Shown: in pieces, positions 31,825-41,269 of the stretch
How the letters are laid out: each line of letters begins with the position of its first letter
Position numbering within the stretch: position 1 is the first letter of the stretch
Source of the DNA: an uncultured Clostridia bacterium
GTDB lineage: Bacteria > Bacillota > Clostridia > UBA1381
Assembly (NCBI GenBank): GCA_934501535.1
Contig: CAKSUM010000005.1
Location: 1-64,000, forward strand
Direction of reading: 5' to 3'
DNA: 64,000 nucleotides
The notes under the pieces: generated by a model
The model's input: the letters and a program-made list of their open reading frames with translations, nothing else
Database searches by the model: none
What the model was told of the DNA's origin: nothing
Program-made: the position numbers and the translations under genes

Positions 31825-33372
31825 ATGTCAAAACAACCAATCGCACTCATAATTCTTGACGGCTTCGGCATAAACGAAACCGCGGAGGGAAACGCAATAA
31901 AGGCGGCAAAAAAACCTAACATCGACCGCTACTTTGCCGAATACCCCAACACAATTCTGTACGCCAGCGGCATGGCTGTGGGACTTCCCGACGGTCAGAT
32001 GGGCAACTCCGAGGTCGGTCATACAAACATCGGCGCCGGCAGAGTTGTTTATCAGGAGCTGACGCGTATCACAAAATCAATCGGCGACGGCGATTTCTTC
32101 TCAAATGAGGCTCTGTTGGGCGCAGTGGAAAACTGCAAGAAAAATGACTCCGCGCTGCATTTCATCGGTCTTTTATCGGACGGCGGCGTTCATTCACACA
32201 TCGAACACCTGTTCGGCTTAATCGACCTCGCGCGCAAAAACGGCTTGAAAAAGGTATTTATTCACCCGATTATGGATGGCCGTGACGTATCGCCTACTTC
32301 AGGTATCGGTTTCATTAAGCAATTGCAGGAAAAACTTGAGAACACCGGAATAGGCAAAATCGCCACCGTCAGCGGCAGATACTACGCCATGGATCGTGAC
32401 AACAACTGGAACCGCGTTATCCGCGCATATGACGCAATGGTTAAAAACGAGGGCGAAATGACCGATGATATTGTTGCCGCTCTTGAAAAATCCTACGTAA
32501 CCAAGGACGAAAACGGCGCGCTCATCACCGATGAGTTCATCATTCCGAAGGTTGTCTGCGAAAACGGCGCACCTGTCGGAAAAATCAGCGCGAACGACTC
32601 GGTTGTGTGCTTCAATTTCCGTCCCGACCGCGCAAGAGAAATAACCAGAACCTTTGTTGACCCCGAATTTAAGGGCTTTGAGCGCGAGCTGTTCCCGCTT
32701 TACTACGTTTGCATGACGCAGTATGACGCGTCAATGCCGAACGTTCACGTTGCATTCAAGCCGCAGGTTCTTAAAAATACTTTCGGCGAATATATTTCCA
32801 AAAAGGGCTTGAAACAGCTGCGCATTGCGGAAACGGAAAAATATGCGCATGTTACTTTCTTCTTCAACGGCGGCGTTGAGGACGTTTATGACGGCGAGGA
32901 CAGAAAGCTGATTCCGTCACCCAAGGTTGCGACATACGATATGCAGCCGGAAATGAGCGCATACAAGGTTGCCGACGCTTGCGTTGACTTAATTAACGAG
33001 GACAAATATGACTGCATTATTCTGAACTTTGCCAACTGCGACATGGTAGGTCATACCGGCGTATTTGACGCGGCGGTAAAGGCGGTTGAGGCAGTTGACG
33101 AATGTCTGGGCAAGGTTGTTGACGCAATTTTGGCACACGGCGGTAAAGTTCTTGTAACGGCAGACCACGGCAACGCCGACAAGATGTTCGACCCGGACAC
33201 AAAGGCTGTGTTCACCGCGCACACAACAAACCCCGTTCCGCTTATCGTAATCGGTGCCGGCGATGTTGAGCTTGAGCGCGGAAAACTCTGCGACCTCACA
33301 CCGACAATGCTTGACCTTATGGGTCTTGACAAGCCGGAGGAAATGACCGGAAAAAGTCTTATTGTAAAATAA
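31825..33372 (+). CDS. gpmI: 2,3-bisphosphoglycerate-independent phosphoglycerate mutase (515 aa)
   Basis: A manganese-dependent enzyme interconverting 3- and 2-phosphoglycerate. Catalytic Ser in GQMGNSEVGHTNIGAGRVVYQ; metal ligands in LIILDGFG, DMVGHTGVF, TADHGNAD and AHTTNPVPL. GAAAGGAGA precedes the start. Last gene of the glycolytic operon; no enolase is in the window. Confidence 0.96.
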   Translation: MSKQPIALIILDGFGINETAEGNAIKAAKKPNIDRYFAEYPNTILYASGMAVGLPDGQMGNSEVGHTNIGAGRVVYQELTRITKSIGDGDFFSNEALLGAVENCKKNDSALHFIGLLSDGGVHSHIEHLFGLIDLARKNGLKKVFIHPIMDGRDVSPTSGIGFIKQLQEKLENTGIGKIATVSGRYYAMDRDNNWNRVIRAYDAMVKNEGEMTDDIVAALEKSYVTKDENGALITDEFIIPKVVCENGAPVGKISANDSVVCFNFRPDRAREITRTFVDPEFKGFERELFPLYYVCMTQYDASMPNVHVAFKPQVLKNTFGEYISKKGLKQLRIAETEKYAHVTFFFNGGVEDVYDGEDRKLIPSPKVATYDMQPEMSAYKVADACVDLINEDKYDCIILNFANCDMVGHTGVFDAAVKAVEAVDECLGKVVDAILAHGGKVLVTADHGNADKMFDPDTKAVFTAHTTNPVPLIVIGAGDVELERGKLCDLTPTMLDLMGLDKPEEMTGKSLIVK

Positions 33373-33505
33373 AATCCCCGATGTGAATGATTACGCGTTT
33401 TTATCGGATTATATGCGCAAAATCTTCTTTGCATAAAAAGAACATACGATGTGTTTTTTGCCATATATCCGCCGGCGCACATTCATTTTCCGGAATTTCG
33501 GTAAA

Positions 33506-33546
33506 AATAACAAACCGCCCGAAATACGCGGTTTGTTATTTTTTAT
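33506..33546 (+). terminator. Terminator of the glycolytic operon
   Basis: AATAACAAACCGC (33506-33518) and GCGGTTTGTTATT (33528-33540) form a 13-bp stem followed by TTTTT. It lies about 130 nt after gpmI. Confidence 0.8.
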
Positions 33547-33600
33547 ACACAAAAAATGCACCCCGGCGTCAACCGCGTTTGGGGTGCATTTTTTGTGTAT
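33545..33600 (-). terminator. Long inverted repeat, bidirectional terminator
   Basis: Twenty-base arms (33545-33564 and 33581-33600) are perfectly complementary around a 16-nt loop, with A/T-runs built into the stem, so it can terminate in both directions. It lies 38 nt behind the minus-strand gene at 33639 and directly abuts the glycolytic terminator. Confidence 0.8.
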
Positions 33601-33638
33601 TTATGATTTTTCGTATTTGCAAACCGATAAATCAGCTC

Positions 33639-34889
33639 TTATTTCTCTGCCGATTTGTCCTGCGCGTCTGTTTTTGCGTCATCAGCTGCGTCCTTTGCGT
33701 CTGTTTTTTCCTCGGGCTTGCTGTCCGCGGAATTATCCTCCGCAGTTTCGTCCGACTTTGTCTGAGTTCCGTCTTCGGCTTTTACATCGGTTTTATCATC
33801 TGCCGTATCGTCAGCTTTTTTTTCGTCATCTGCCGTGGTTTTTTCTTTATCGTCTGCTGCGGCTTCTGCTTTAACCGATACCGGAGTTGTGTCTATGTAA
33901 AGCTCATCATATTTTGAAATTGAATAATATGTTTCACTGTCTGTCGCAACAATCAGCTCGGTGTTGCTGCCCAGCTCCGAAACAGCATCGGAAATGCTGA
34001 ATTCACCGCCGTTATCATTCAGCGCCGTAAAGTCGATTTCCATTATCGTTCCGTCCTCAGCCGGAAGATATGCATTTGCCGGCAAAGTCAGAGTTATAAT
34101 CTTAACACAGCCGTCCGCAAACTCGGGGTTATTCGCCGACAAAGCCGGTGAAACCTCTCCTTTATCCGAATAGCAGCGGAATGAATCATACTCGAAATTA
34201 TCCTTATTATACATAATGCTGACCGTTATTGATGACAGCTTTGACTCCGCACTGTCCGCCTCAAGATTTGCAAGCTTCAGCGCAAGGGTCGCGGTTTCGC
34301 CTTTTTTCACGCTGCCGCCGTCATACGCGAGTGACAGCTTGGGAACCGTCTCGGCATATGCGTCCTTAAGAACAAATCCGTCCTCCGACGCGTCAATTCC
34401 TGCCGCTTTTGCATAACGCTTTGCCTGCTGAGTGGTTATCTCGGTAACTCTGTTCTCCTCGTCCCACTCAACCGTCGCGCCCATAGTTTCCGCAATAACA
34501 CGGATAGGCAGCATCGTGCGGTCATTGACAATTACCGGGGCAACATCGGAGGTTACCGTTTCCTTATCGGCATGCAGCACGCTTGTATATGTATAAACCG
34601 TTATCTCCGGGCTGTCGATTGTAAGAATAAGACGTTTAATATTGTCATACGAATCGATTTTTACCGTTTTCGCATCGGGATCCCATTTAACCGTCGCGCT
34701 CATGTTCTCAAGAACACGGCGTACCGGAACGTAGGTTCTGTCATTTAAAATTATCGGCGGCTGATCCTCGCGGAACATAAGTGTTCTGCCGTCCACTCTG
34801 ATTGTCGGCGACGCGCTTTCTGCGCAAACCGCAGCAGCCGATGTAACTGCAATCACTGCCGCAGCAATTATTGCTGAAATTTTTTTCAT
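33639..34889 (-). CDS. Secreted CuAO-N plus cohesin-like protein with acidic tail (416 aa)
   Basis: The start at 34889 (MKKISAIIAAAVIAVTSAAAVCA) follows TGGAGGAAA. After the signal peptide come CuAO-N repeats (PPIILNDRTYVPVRRVLENMSATVKWD and APVIVNDRTMLPIRVIAETMGATVEWD). A cohesin-like beta domain of about 130 residues follows (LSLAYDGGSVKKGETATLALKLAN ... GTIMEIDFTALNDNGGEFSISDA). The last about 75 residues are a Lys/Asp/Ala/Glu/Thr low-complexity tail that could thread the wall. The CuAO-N units are typical surface-display modules in Clostridia; the cohesin match is by pattern only. Confidence 0.75.
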   Translation of the reverse strand: MKKISAIIAAAVIAVTSAAAVCAESASPTIRVDGRTLMFREDQPPIILNDRTYVPVRRVLENMSATVKWDPDAKTVKIDSYDNIKRLILTIDSPEITVYTYTSVLHADKETVTSDVAPVIVNDRTMLPIRVIAETMGATVEWDEENRVTEITTQQAKRYAKAAGIDASEDGFVLKDAYAETVPKLSLAYDGGSVKKGETATLALKLANLEADSAESKLSSITVSIMYNKDNFEYDSFRCYSDKGEVSPALSANNPEFADGCVKIITLTLPANAYLPAEDGTIMEIDFTALNDNGGEFSISDAVSELGSNTELIVATDSETYYSISKYDELYIDTTPVSVKAEAAADDKEKTTADDEKKADDTADDKTDVKAEDGTQTKSDETAEDNSADSKPEEKTDAKDAADDAKTDAQDKSAEK

Positions 34890-34925
34890 ATGAATTTCCT
34901 CCAAAAAATTAAATTATTTAATTGT

Positions 34926-34954
34926 ATTTTATCATAATTGCGGACAGACTACAA
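34926..34954 (-). promoter_or_regulatory. Probable promoter of the CuAO-N/cohesin-like gene
   Basis: On the minus strand TTGTAG (34954-34949) and TAAAAT (34931-34926) have a 17-nt spacer, about 37 nt upstream of the ATG. Confidence 0.55.
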
Positions 34955-35110
34955 GGTTTTTTGACAAAAAATATCATACTGTCCTAAAAATCTTTGCCTC
35001 AATATGCAGACTGAACAAAAAAATCCCGAAAAAATTTATAAAAAGGACTGGTAAACCGCCGAAATCTATTGTATAATATAAGATATGAATGAGAAAGGGG
35101 CAAATGAGCA

Positions 35111-35935
35111 ATGAGTTCGGCACTGATGTATATAAAAAATTTTTTTCAGGTCTTTAAGCTGACCGATATTATAGATATATTCCTTGTGGCAATTATTGTC
35201 TACCAGCTGCTTAAAATGATTAAGGAAACGCGTGCAATCCAGCTTGTCAAAGGTATTGCAATACTGTTTATAATTTTACAGGTAAGCACCTGGGCGCACC
35301 TCACAACGCTGAACTACCTGCTGCGCAACGCCATGCAGGTGGGAATGTTTGCAATCGTAGTAATTTTCCAGCCGGAGCTGAGAAGTCTGCTTGAGAAAAT
35401 GGGGCGCTCAAAGGTGGGCAAAATAATAGACGTTGCCACGGGAACAACCGTGGAGCAAAGCATCGCGGTATCGGAAATAACCAAAGCCGCGGCAAATTTG
35501 TCGGCAACCAAAACGGGCGCGCTTATTGTATGCGAGCGCGAAACAAAGCTCGGCGACGTTATAAGCACCGGAACGCTTATAAATGCGGAAATAAGCGCGG
35601 CGCTTTTAGAAAACATTTTCGTGCCGAACACTCCGCTGCATGACGGCGCGGTTATAATCCGCGGCGATAAAATTTATACTGCCGGCTGTTTTCTTCCGCT
35701 TACCTCAAACATGAACCTGTCCAGAGAGCTGGGAACGCGTCACCGTGCGGCGCTCGGCATTTCGGAGGCGTCCGACGCGCTGGTTGTTATCGTCAGCGAG
35801 GAAACCGGCAAAATTTCCATCGCCTTAAACGGAACGCTCACGCGCAACCTGACCGAACAGACGCTGCGCACAGCGCTTAACAGAGCCATTTCAAAGGAAA
35901 ATGAAAAAGGGAAGTTCTGGAGGAATGTACGATGA
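35111..35935 (+). CDS. cdaA: Diadenylate cyclase CdaA (274 aa)
   Basis: Makes c-di-AMP. Three N-terminal transmembrane helices precede the DAC domain with LHDGAVIIRGD (DGA motif) and GTRHRAALGIS (RHR motif). It forms the usual cdaA-cdaR pair, overlapping cdaR by 4 nt. The start at 35111 has AAAGGGG about 10 nt upstream. A TATAAT box at 35072-35077 with a poor -35 may be the promoter. Confidence 0.94.
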   Translation: MSSALMYIKNFFQVFKLTDIIDIFLVAIIVYQLLKMIKETRAIQLVKGIAILFIILQVSTWAHLTTLNYLLRNAMQVGMFAIVVIFQPELRSLLEKMGRSKVGKIIDVATGTTVEQSIAVSEITKAAANLSATKTGALIVCERETKLGDVISTGTLINAEISAALLENIFVPNTPLHDGAVIIRGDKIYTAGCFLPLTSNMNLSRELGTRHRAALGISEASDALVVIVSEETGKISIALNGTLTRNLTEQTLRTALNRAISKENEKGKFWRNVR

Positions 35936-37113
35936 AAAAGATATTTAAAGACAACCGTATTCTGCTTAAAATCCTGTCCGGACTGATTGCGATAATCCTT
36001 TGGTTTGCAATAACCTACACCGAGGATCCGGTGATAAGCCAGGCACTCACCGACATACCGATAACCTTCGAGGGAGAGCGCGAGCTGGAAAACAGCGGTC
36101 TTACCGTTGTGAACAAATCGAAGCTTCCCGATGTCACCGTAATTGTCCGCGGAACGCGCAGCAACGTAATTTCGGCGCTCGGTTCAATATCCGCGTCGGT
36201 TGATGTTTCGGGAATAACCGCGTCGGGCAGCAGTATTCTGCCGATAAAATATTCATATCCGTCAAACGGCATAACTATGGTAAAAAGCAAGCTGAGCGAC
36301 CTGGAAATTCAGACCGAAAAGCTTGTAACACGGAACATTCCGGTAAGGATTGAGCCGGAAAATGCCGACAAAAATCAGGAATTTATAGTTAAATCGGTGT
36401 GCAGCGTCAGCAGTGTGAAGGTGCGCGGCGCAGAAAGCGCGGTTTATGACATTTCCTACGGACTTGCGGAGGTAGACGTATCCGGGGTGACGAAAACAAG
36501 CTCGCAGGATTACACCTACAGCTTTTATGACGAAAAAAATAACCGTTTATCCGATGATAACATTCTCTATCGCAGCCACAACGCACTGACGGTTGAAAAT
36601 ACGGTATACAAAAAAATCAACGTTCCGGTAGAGCTTGCCGCGGACGATGTGACAGCGGAAAATTTCAGCATGACGGTTAAGAACCAAAGTGCGCAAAATA
36701 TCGACATAGGCGTTGATGACGGAGTCGAGGTAACTTCGGTAAAGGCAATAATCGTTCGCGAGGAGGGTAAAACCGAATACGAAACCGAGCTTATCGTCCC
36801 GAACGGCGTATATATCCCGGACAAAAGCCGCAAAATCAGCGCTGTGTGCCAGTTTGAGCCGAAAATTCTGACCGAGGTTACCGTCCCCGTCACGGTGAAA
36901 AATACTCCCGAGGGAAAAACGGTAACGTTTGAGCCGAAAGAAATAACCGTTTCGGTCAAGGGCAGTCAGAGCGCGGTCGGCTCGGGTAAGATAACCGCCG
37001 AAATTGACGCATCAGCCGTCACGGACGAGGAACAGCCTATACCCGTTGAAATCACCGCGGACAGCAGTGTTACGGTAATAGGTTCATACAGCGTCACCGC
37101 AAAAATCAATTAA
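35932..37113 (+). CDS. cdaR: CdaA regulatory protein CdaR, YbbR domains (393 aa)
   Basis: One N-terminal transmembrane helix (ILSGLIAIILWFAITYTEDP) is followed by about four YbbR repeats outside the membrane (TVIVRGTRSNVISAL, VKVRGAESAVYDI, TEVTVPVTVKNTPEGKTVTFEPKEITVSVKGSQSAV). It regulates CdaA activity. Start overlaps cdaA. Confidence 0.9.
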   Translation: MKKIFKDNRILLKILSGLIAIILWFAITYTEDPVISQALTDIPITFEGERELENSGLTVVNKSKLPDVTVIVRGTRSNVISALGSISASVDVSGITASGSSILPIKYSYPSNGITMVKSKLSDLEIQTEKLVTRNIPVRIEPENADKNQEFIVKSVCSVSSVKVRGAESAVYDISYGLAEVDVSGVTKTSSQDYTYSFYDEKNNRLSDDNILYRSHNALTVENTVYKKINVPVELAADDVTAENFSMTVKNQSAQNIDIGVDDGVEVTSVKAIIVREEGKTEYETELIVPNGVYIPDKSRKISAVCQFEPKILTEVTVPVTVKNTPEGKTVTFEPKEITVSVKGSQSAVGSGKITAEIDASAVTDEEQPIPVEITADSSVTVIGSYSVTAKIN

Positions 37114-37130
37114 CGAGAGGATTTATAATA

Positions 37131-38012
37131 ATGTCAGATATACTTGTAAGAGGACAAAGCACGGACGGTGCGATAAGAGTATTTGTCGCCGTCACCAAAG
37201 ACCTTGTGAACGAGGCGCACCGTCTGCACGGAACATTCCCGGTTGCCACGGCGGCGCTGGGGCGCACGCTCACTATTGCCGCAATCATGGGGCAGGGGCT
37301 TAAAAACGATACCGACTCGGTCACCATACAATTCCGCGGCGACGGCCCGCTCGGGAACATGGTTGCGGTAACCGACAACAAATCGCGCGTGCGCGGCTAC
37401 GTGGTAAATCCGTATGTGGATTTGCCGCTCAACAAAAAGGGTAAGCTTGACGTCGGCAGGGCTGTCGGCAAGGGTCAGCTGAACGTTATCTACGATTTAA
37501 GCCTTAAAGAGCCGTACTGCGGTCAGGTGCCGATAGTCACGGGCGAAATCGCGGAGGACATGACTTATTATTTCGCGAAAAGCGACCAAATCCCCACAGC
37601 AATAGGGCTGGGGGTGCTTGTGGGCACCGATGAAAATGCCGAGCAGGCAGGCGGATTTATGATTCAGCTCATGCCCGAGGCGACAGAGGAAATCGCCGGC
37701 AAAATCGAGGATAAAATGAAAACAATTCCCCCGATTACTCAAATGCTCGCAGACGGAATGACGGCACAGGATATACTTTTTTACCTGACCGAGGATTTCG
37801 ACATGATAATGCAGAACCAAACCGTAATGCCGATGTACCAATGCAAGTGCTCGCAAAAGCGCATGCGCGACGCCGTAATCTCGGTGGGTAAGGAGGAAAT
37901 CCGCAAAATAATAGACGAGGACGGAAAATGCGAGGTTGAATGTCAGTTCTGCAATAACAAATACGTTTTCGGAAAAGACGAGCTTGAAGAAATGTATAAG
38001 CTCGCGCGGTAA
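37131..38012 (+). CDS. hslO: Redox-regulated chaperone Hsp33 (293 aa)
   Basis: A holdase activated by oxidation and unfolding. N-terminal core DILVRGQSTDGAIRVFVAVTKDLVNEAHRLH; C-terminal zinc switch with four Cys, QCKCSQKRM ... VECQFCNNKYVF. Length is normal. It follows cdaR by 17 nt. Confidence 0.94.
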   Translation: MSDILVRGQSTDGAIRVFVAVTKDLVNEAHRLHGTFPVATAALGRTLTIAAIMGQGLKNDTDSVTIQFRGDGPLGNMVAVTDNKSRVRGYVVNPYVDLPLNKKGKLDVGRAVGKGQLNVIYDLSLKEPYCGQVPIVTGEIAEDMTYYFAKSDQIPTAIGLGVLVGTDENAEQAGGFMIQLMPEATEEIAGKIEDKMKTIPPITQMLADGMTAQDILFYLTEDFDMIMQNQTVMPMYQCKCSQKRMRDAVISVGKEEIRKIIDEDGKCEVECQFCNNKYVFGKDELEEMYKLAR

Positions 38013-38053
38013 CGGCTTTTCGGATATTTTCGGATTGTAAAACGGAGGAAAAA

Positions 38054-40051
38054 ATGATACTCGGCAGCGATAATATTTGCGTCGAAATCGACGGCAAAAC
38101 AGGCGAAACAAAGAGAATATCAAGTCCGCGTGATGAACAGCCGGTTAATTGGATTATCGAAAATTCAGGTTGGGGTGCGATAGACGGCTTCAGCGTGCTC
38201 AGCTCATCGGTAAGCGGCGAAAGAGCGGAAACCGTATACATCAAAGACAATTTGCGGGTGCTTGCGGAAAAGAAATTGACAGAGCACGGATACACCGAAA
38301 GATACTCCGTCACCAATACCGGAAGCACCGAGTTTTTTCTGACCAAGGAAAACTTCGGAATACGCTTTCCCTATCAGTGTAGCTACTCCCCCGACGCTGA
38401 CTTTTTTAAAAATGCCAATATAAATCATATCTGGTGCGGCGGAGATGTATGCTGGATTTACTCGGTCAGGCTGAACGGCAAGCCGCCGTACCTTGTAATG
38501 AACATGACCACCGGCTCCGCGCCGGACTACAGCATAAGCTATGATATATCAAAAGCGCGCGTCGGCGCGCATTACAGGGGCGCGCTTGTCCTGCACACCG
38601 CAGAACAGGTTATCCTTCCGAACGAAACCGTACATTATGAATTTTTATATAGATTTTGCGATGAAAAACCCGAATTGCAGCCGCTCTGTCCCGAAATCCC
38701 GCTTCGTTTTACCGCGGATAAGTATACGCTGCACATAAATGAAAAATTGAACTTCATTGCTGAAACATACCGTCCGTTTCATAATGCGACCGTGTCATGC
38801 GGCGGCGAAATTTTGTGCTGCAGTAATGACAGCACCGCTGTTTCCGGCAGCTGTACCTTTGATGAAACCGGTGAAAAAAAACTTATCGCCGAAATTGACG
38901 GCAAAAAAACATGGATTTTTGTGAATGTACTTGCGGATACAGACGAAATCCTGCATAAACGCGCGCGGTTCATTGCGGAGAAACAGCAGTATCACCGCAG
39001 CGGAAGCCATCTAGACGGCGCATATCTTATTTATGACAGCGAAACCGACTCTCTCTACTGTGACAGCACGGAATATCCCGACCGCAATGCCGCCAGAGAG
39101 CGCATAGGCATGGGCGTACTTGTTTGCCGCGCTCTGCAGCGGAAACACGATGAAAGACTTTTAAACTCACTCATAAAACACCGTGCATTTATTGAACGGG
39201 AAATTTTTGACGCGGACACCGGCATGGTTTTTAACAACGTTTGCCGCGAACAAAAACATGCGAGAATCTTTAACTTCCCATGGATTTCCGTGTACTACCT
39301 CGAATGGTACAATCTGAACGGCGAGAGAAAATGTATAGAAAATGCTGCGGCTGTTCTTATGAAATTTTTTGAGCTTGCCGAATACAAATACCCGGCGCAG
39401 TGCATAGAAGCGGTCAAAATTTGTGACGCCCTCAAAAAAGAGGGATTGGACGATTTAAGAAAGAAATTTCTGCGTGCATTTTTGATGTACGTTGACGGCT
39501 CGTCACAGCTGGGGTTTGCCGATATGGAATGTACCTGGTGCAGCGAGGCTCCGAGTAACCACCTGAGCTATCAGTCGCAGGCATACATTCTCACTCATGA
39601 TGAAAAATATTTAAAATTGGCGGAAAACTCTTTGCCGATGCTTGAGGCATTCTTTGCACGGCAGCCCGATTTTCATTTAAACTGCATACCGGTGCGGTAT
39701 TGGGACAGGTATTGGTTCGGGAAGCACCGTTCGTACGGCGATTTATTTCCCCACTATTGGAGTATTCTCGCAGGCCGGGCGCTGGCGTGGTATGACAAAG
39801 CGGCAGATACATCGGTGCACCGAAAAACAATATACGCAAATCTGGGCGGAAATTTATGCATATATGCAGATGACGGCTTTGCCGCGAACAATTATCTCTA
39901 TCCGTACAAGATAACGCTGTATTCGTCCGACCCGAATTACGAAAACGAATACATGAAACCGGGAATTACATACGGTAAAAATTATGACGTTTGGGCAAAC
40001 GATCAGGACTGGGCATTGTACTATGCGTCGGTTTTATCGGACGATTTATAA
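38054..40051 (+). CDS. Predicted (alpha/alpha)6-barrel glycosidase-like protein (665 aa)
   Basis: No signal peptide, so cytoplasmic. Residues about 1-210 form a beta-sandwich-like region (aromatic-rich, NHIWCGGDVCWIYSVRLNGKPPY), 215-300 a short Ig-like region, and 305-650 an alpha-helical region that looks like a six-hairpin toroid (NFPWISVYYLEWYNLNGERKCIENA, SYQSQAYILTHDEKYLKLAENSLPML, FPHYWSILAGRALAWYDKA). It resembles six-hairpin glycosidases acting on uronic or other acidic glycans; a CAZy family cannot be assigned by eye. It follows hslO by 41 nt with CGGAGG but is functionally unlike it. Confidence 0.6.
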   Translation: MILGSDNICVEIDGKTGETKRISSPRDEQPVNWIIENSGWGAIDGFSVLSSSVSGERAETVYIKDNLRVLAEKKLTEHGYTERYSVTNTGSTEFFLTKENFGIRFPYQCSYSPDADFFKNANINHIWCGGDVCWIYSVRLNGKPPYLVMNMTTGSAPDYSISYDISKARVGAHYRGALVLHTAEQVILPNETVHYEFLYRFCDEKPELQPLCPEIPLRFTADKYTLHINEKLNFIAETYRPFHNATVSCGGEILCCSNDSTAVSGSCTFDETGEKKLIAEIDGKKTWIFVNVLADTDEILHKRARFIAEKQQYHRSGSHLDGAYLIYDSETDSLYCDSTEYPDRNAARERIGMGVLVCRALQRKHDERLLNSLIKHRAFIEREIFDADTGMVFNNVCREQKHARIFNFPWISVYYLEWYNLNGERKCIENAAAVLMKFFELAEYKYPAQCIEAVKICDALKKEGLDDLRKKFLRAFLMYVDGSSQLGFADMECTWCSEAPSNHLSYQSQAYILTHDEKYLKLAENSLPMLEAFFARQPDFHLNCIPVRYWDRYWFGKHRSYGDLFPHYWSILAGRALAWYDKAADTSVHRKTIYANLGGNLCIYADDGFAANNYLYPYKITLYSSDPNYENEYMKPGITYGKNYDVWANDQDWALYYASVLSDDL

Positions 40052-40148
40052 CCTGCCGCTCTGTGAATTTCCAGCACCGTATTACGGGCGTCGGATTTTC
40101 ACTTACTCATCTAATTTTAAGGAAAAAACAAAATAAAAGTTCCTTGAC
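40052..40148. other. Intergenic stretch before a small orphan ORF
   Basis: I see no promoter with good spacing and no terminator in these bases. They precede the 71-aa ORF at 40149 and may be a decayed gene end. Confidence 0.35.
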
Positions 40149-40364
40149 ATGGAAAACATGCTTATTCTCGCGAACGGACAAGGTCTTTTCGGTTCGTCCA
40201 TGTCTGATTCGACGCGCACGACGGTCACGGAAAATACAAAAAATATTCTTACGGTAATTTACTGTTTTGAGAATGACATTGATTTACCGCAGGTGCTGGA
40301 ATACGCAAAAAATGCTTTCATAAAATATGCGGGCGCACAAAACGCAGAAACGGCGTGCCTGTAA
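40149..40364 (+). CDS. Orphan small ORF (71 aa), doubtful gene or gene remnant
   Basis: The product MENMLILANGQGLFGSSMSDSTRTTV ... ENTKNILTVIYCFENDIDLPQVLEYAKNAF has normal composition and a likely helix at the end. However, no ribosome binding site precedes the ATG. A good terminator begins 8 nt after the stop, which favours a real 3' end. The best reading is a short unknown gene or the 3' remnant of a longer one. Confidence 0.35.
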   Translation: MENMLILANGQGLFGSSMSDSTRTTVTENTKNILTVIYCFENDIDLPQVLEYAKNAFIKYAGAQNAETACL

Positions 40365-40371
40365 CCGTCAC

Positions 40372-40396
40372 AAAAGCCGAACACATCGGCTTTTTG
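40372..40396 (+). terminator. Rho-independent terminator after the orphan ORF
   Basis: AAAAGCCGA and TCGGCTTTT form a perfect 9-bp stem with loop ACACA, ending in a T-run. It separates the cdaA-hslO-glycosidase transcript from the next gene. Confidence 0.8.
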
Positions 40397-40464
40397 CGGT
40401 ACAGCCGCTGGCAATTAAAGCGCCCTGCCGCAATTTTATTTTAACGAAAGGAGCTGACGTCACT

Positions 40465-41160
40465 ATGGATATAACCGTAATCCGTGCGTCAAACCGAAAA
40501 AACAGCAGTACATACAATGCCGCGCAGTATTTTATTTCCAAGCTCGGCAGCAAGGGCGAGGTGTATGAATTTACGCTGCCCGATAACATGCCGCATATCT
40601 GCCGCGGCTGTTATGCCTGTCTGCACGGACACGAGGACAAATGCGGCGGCTATGAATATTTAAAACCGATAAACGAAGCCATCGCAAAGTCGCAGCTTAT
40701 AATATTCTGCTGTCCTGTATGGTGTTTTCATGCCCCGGGACAGATAAAATCCTTTTTGGATCACTACGGCTGGAGATGGCTTGTTCACCGCCCGAATTTC
40801 GACATGATAAACAAACAGGCGGTGATTATCACAACCGCCGGCGGAGGCGGCATGAAATCCGCCGCGAACGATATTAAAGACAGTATGAATTACTGGGGAG
40901 TCGCCAAAACGCATATCGTCACCCATTCGGTACAGGGATATTTTTGGAATGACATGCCCGATAATTTTAAGAAAAGCTTTGAAAAAAAGCTGGACAAATT
41001 AGCCGCAAAGGTCGAAAAGCATGCTAAAAATTTAAAGCCGTCTTTAAAGGTTCGGTGTCTTTCCAAAATGTTTGAATACCTGCATGTGCACGATAAAATG
41101 TGGGAAATCGATAATCAATACTGGAAAGAAAACCGCGTCGGCATAGGCCGTACGGAATAA
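40465..41160 (+). CDS. NAD(P)H-dependent FMN reductase / flavodoxin-like (231 aa)
   Basis: The start at 40465 is set by GAAAGGAGC; the upstream in-frame extension contains the terminator and is discarded. N-terminus DITVIRASNRKNSSTYNAAQYFISKL matches the phosphate-binding loop of flavodoxin-like reductases. CRGCYACLHGHEDKCGGYEYLKPI carries the Cys-rich segment of iron-sulfur flavoproteins and NADPH-dependent FMN reductases. IIFCCPVWCFHAPGQIKSFLDHYGW is the flavin-binding loop. The C-terminus may be membrane-associated but lacks a clear helix. Substrate unknown. Confidence 0.8.
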   Translation: MDITVIRASNRKNSSTYNAAQYFISKLGSKGEVYEFTLPDNMPHICRGCYACLHGHEDKCGGYEYLKPINEAIAKSQLIIFCCPVWCFHAPGQIKSFLDHYGWRWLVHRPNFDMINKQAVIITTAGGGGMKSAANDIKDSMNYWGVAKTHIVTHSVQGYFWNDMPDNFKKSFEKKLDKLAAKVEKHAKNLKPSLKVRCLSKMFEYLHVHDKMWEIDNQYWKENRVGIGRTE

Positions 41161-41269
41161 TCGGCATATTACCTGCCAATCCGGTCACGCAAATCCGTCC
41201 GAATTTGACATGCACTGCAAAAGCTTGCGCGGCATTCCGATTGCGGACGGTGTTTTTCTGTTTCTTATA

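Noticed and set aside
35072..35077. TATAAT box upstream of cdaA as a separate promoter entry
   Set aside because: The -10 is perfect but no acceptable -35 exists at 16-18 nt, so it is mentioned only within the cdaA entry.
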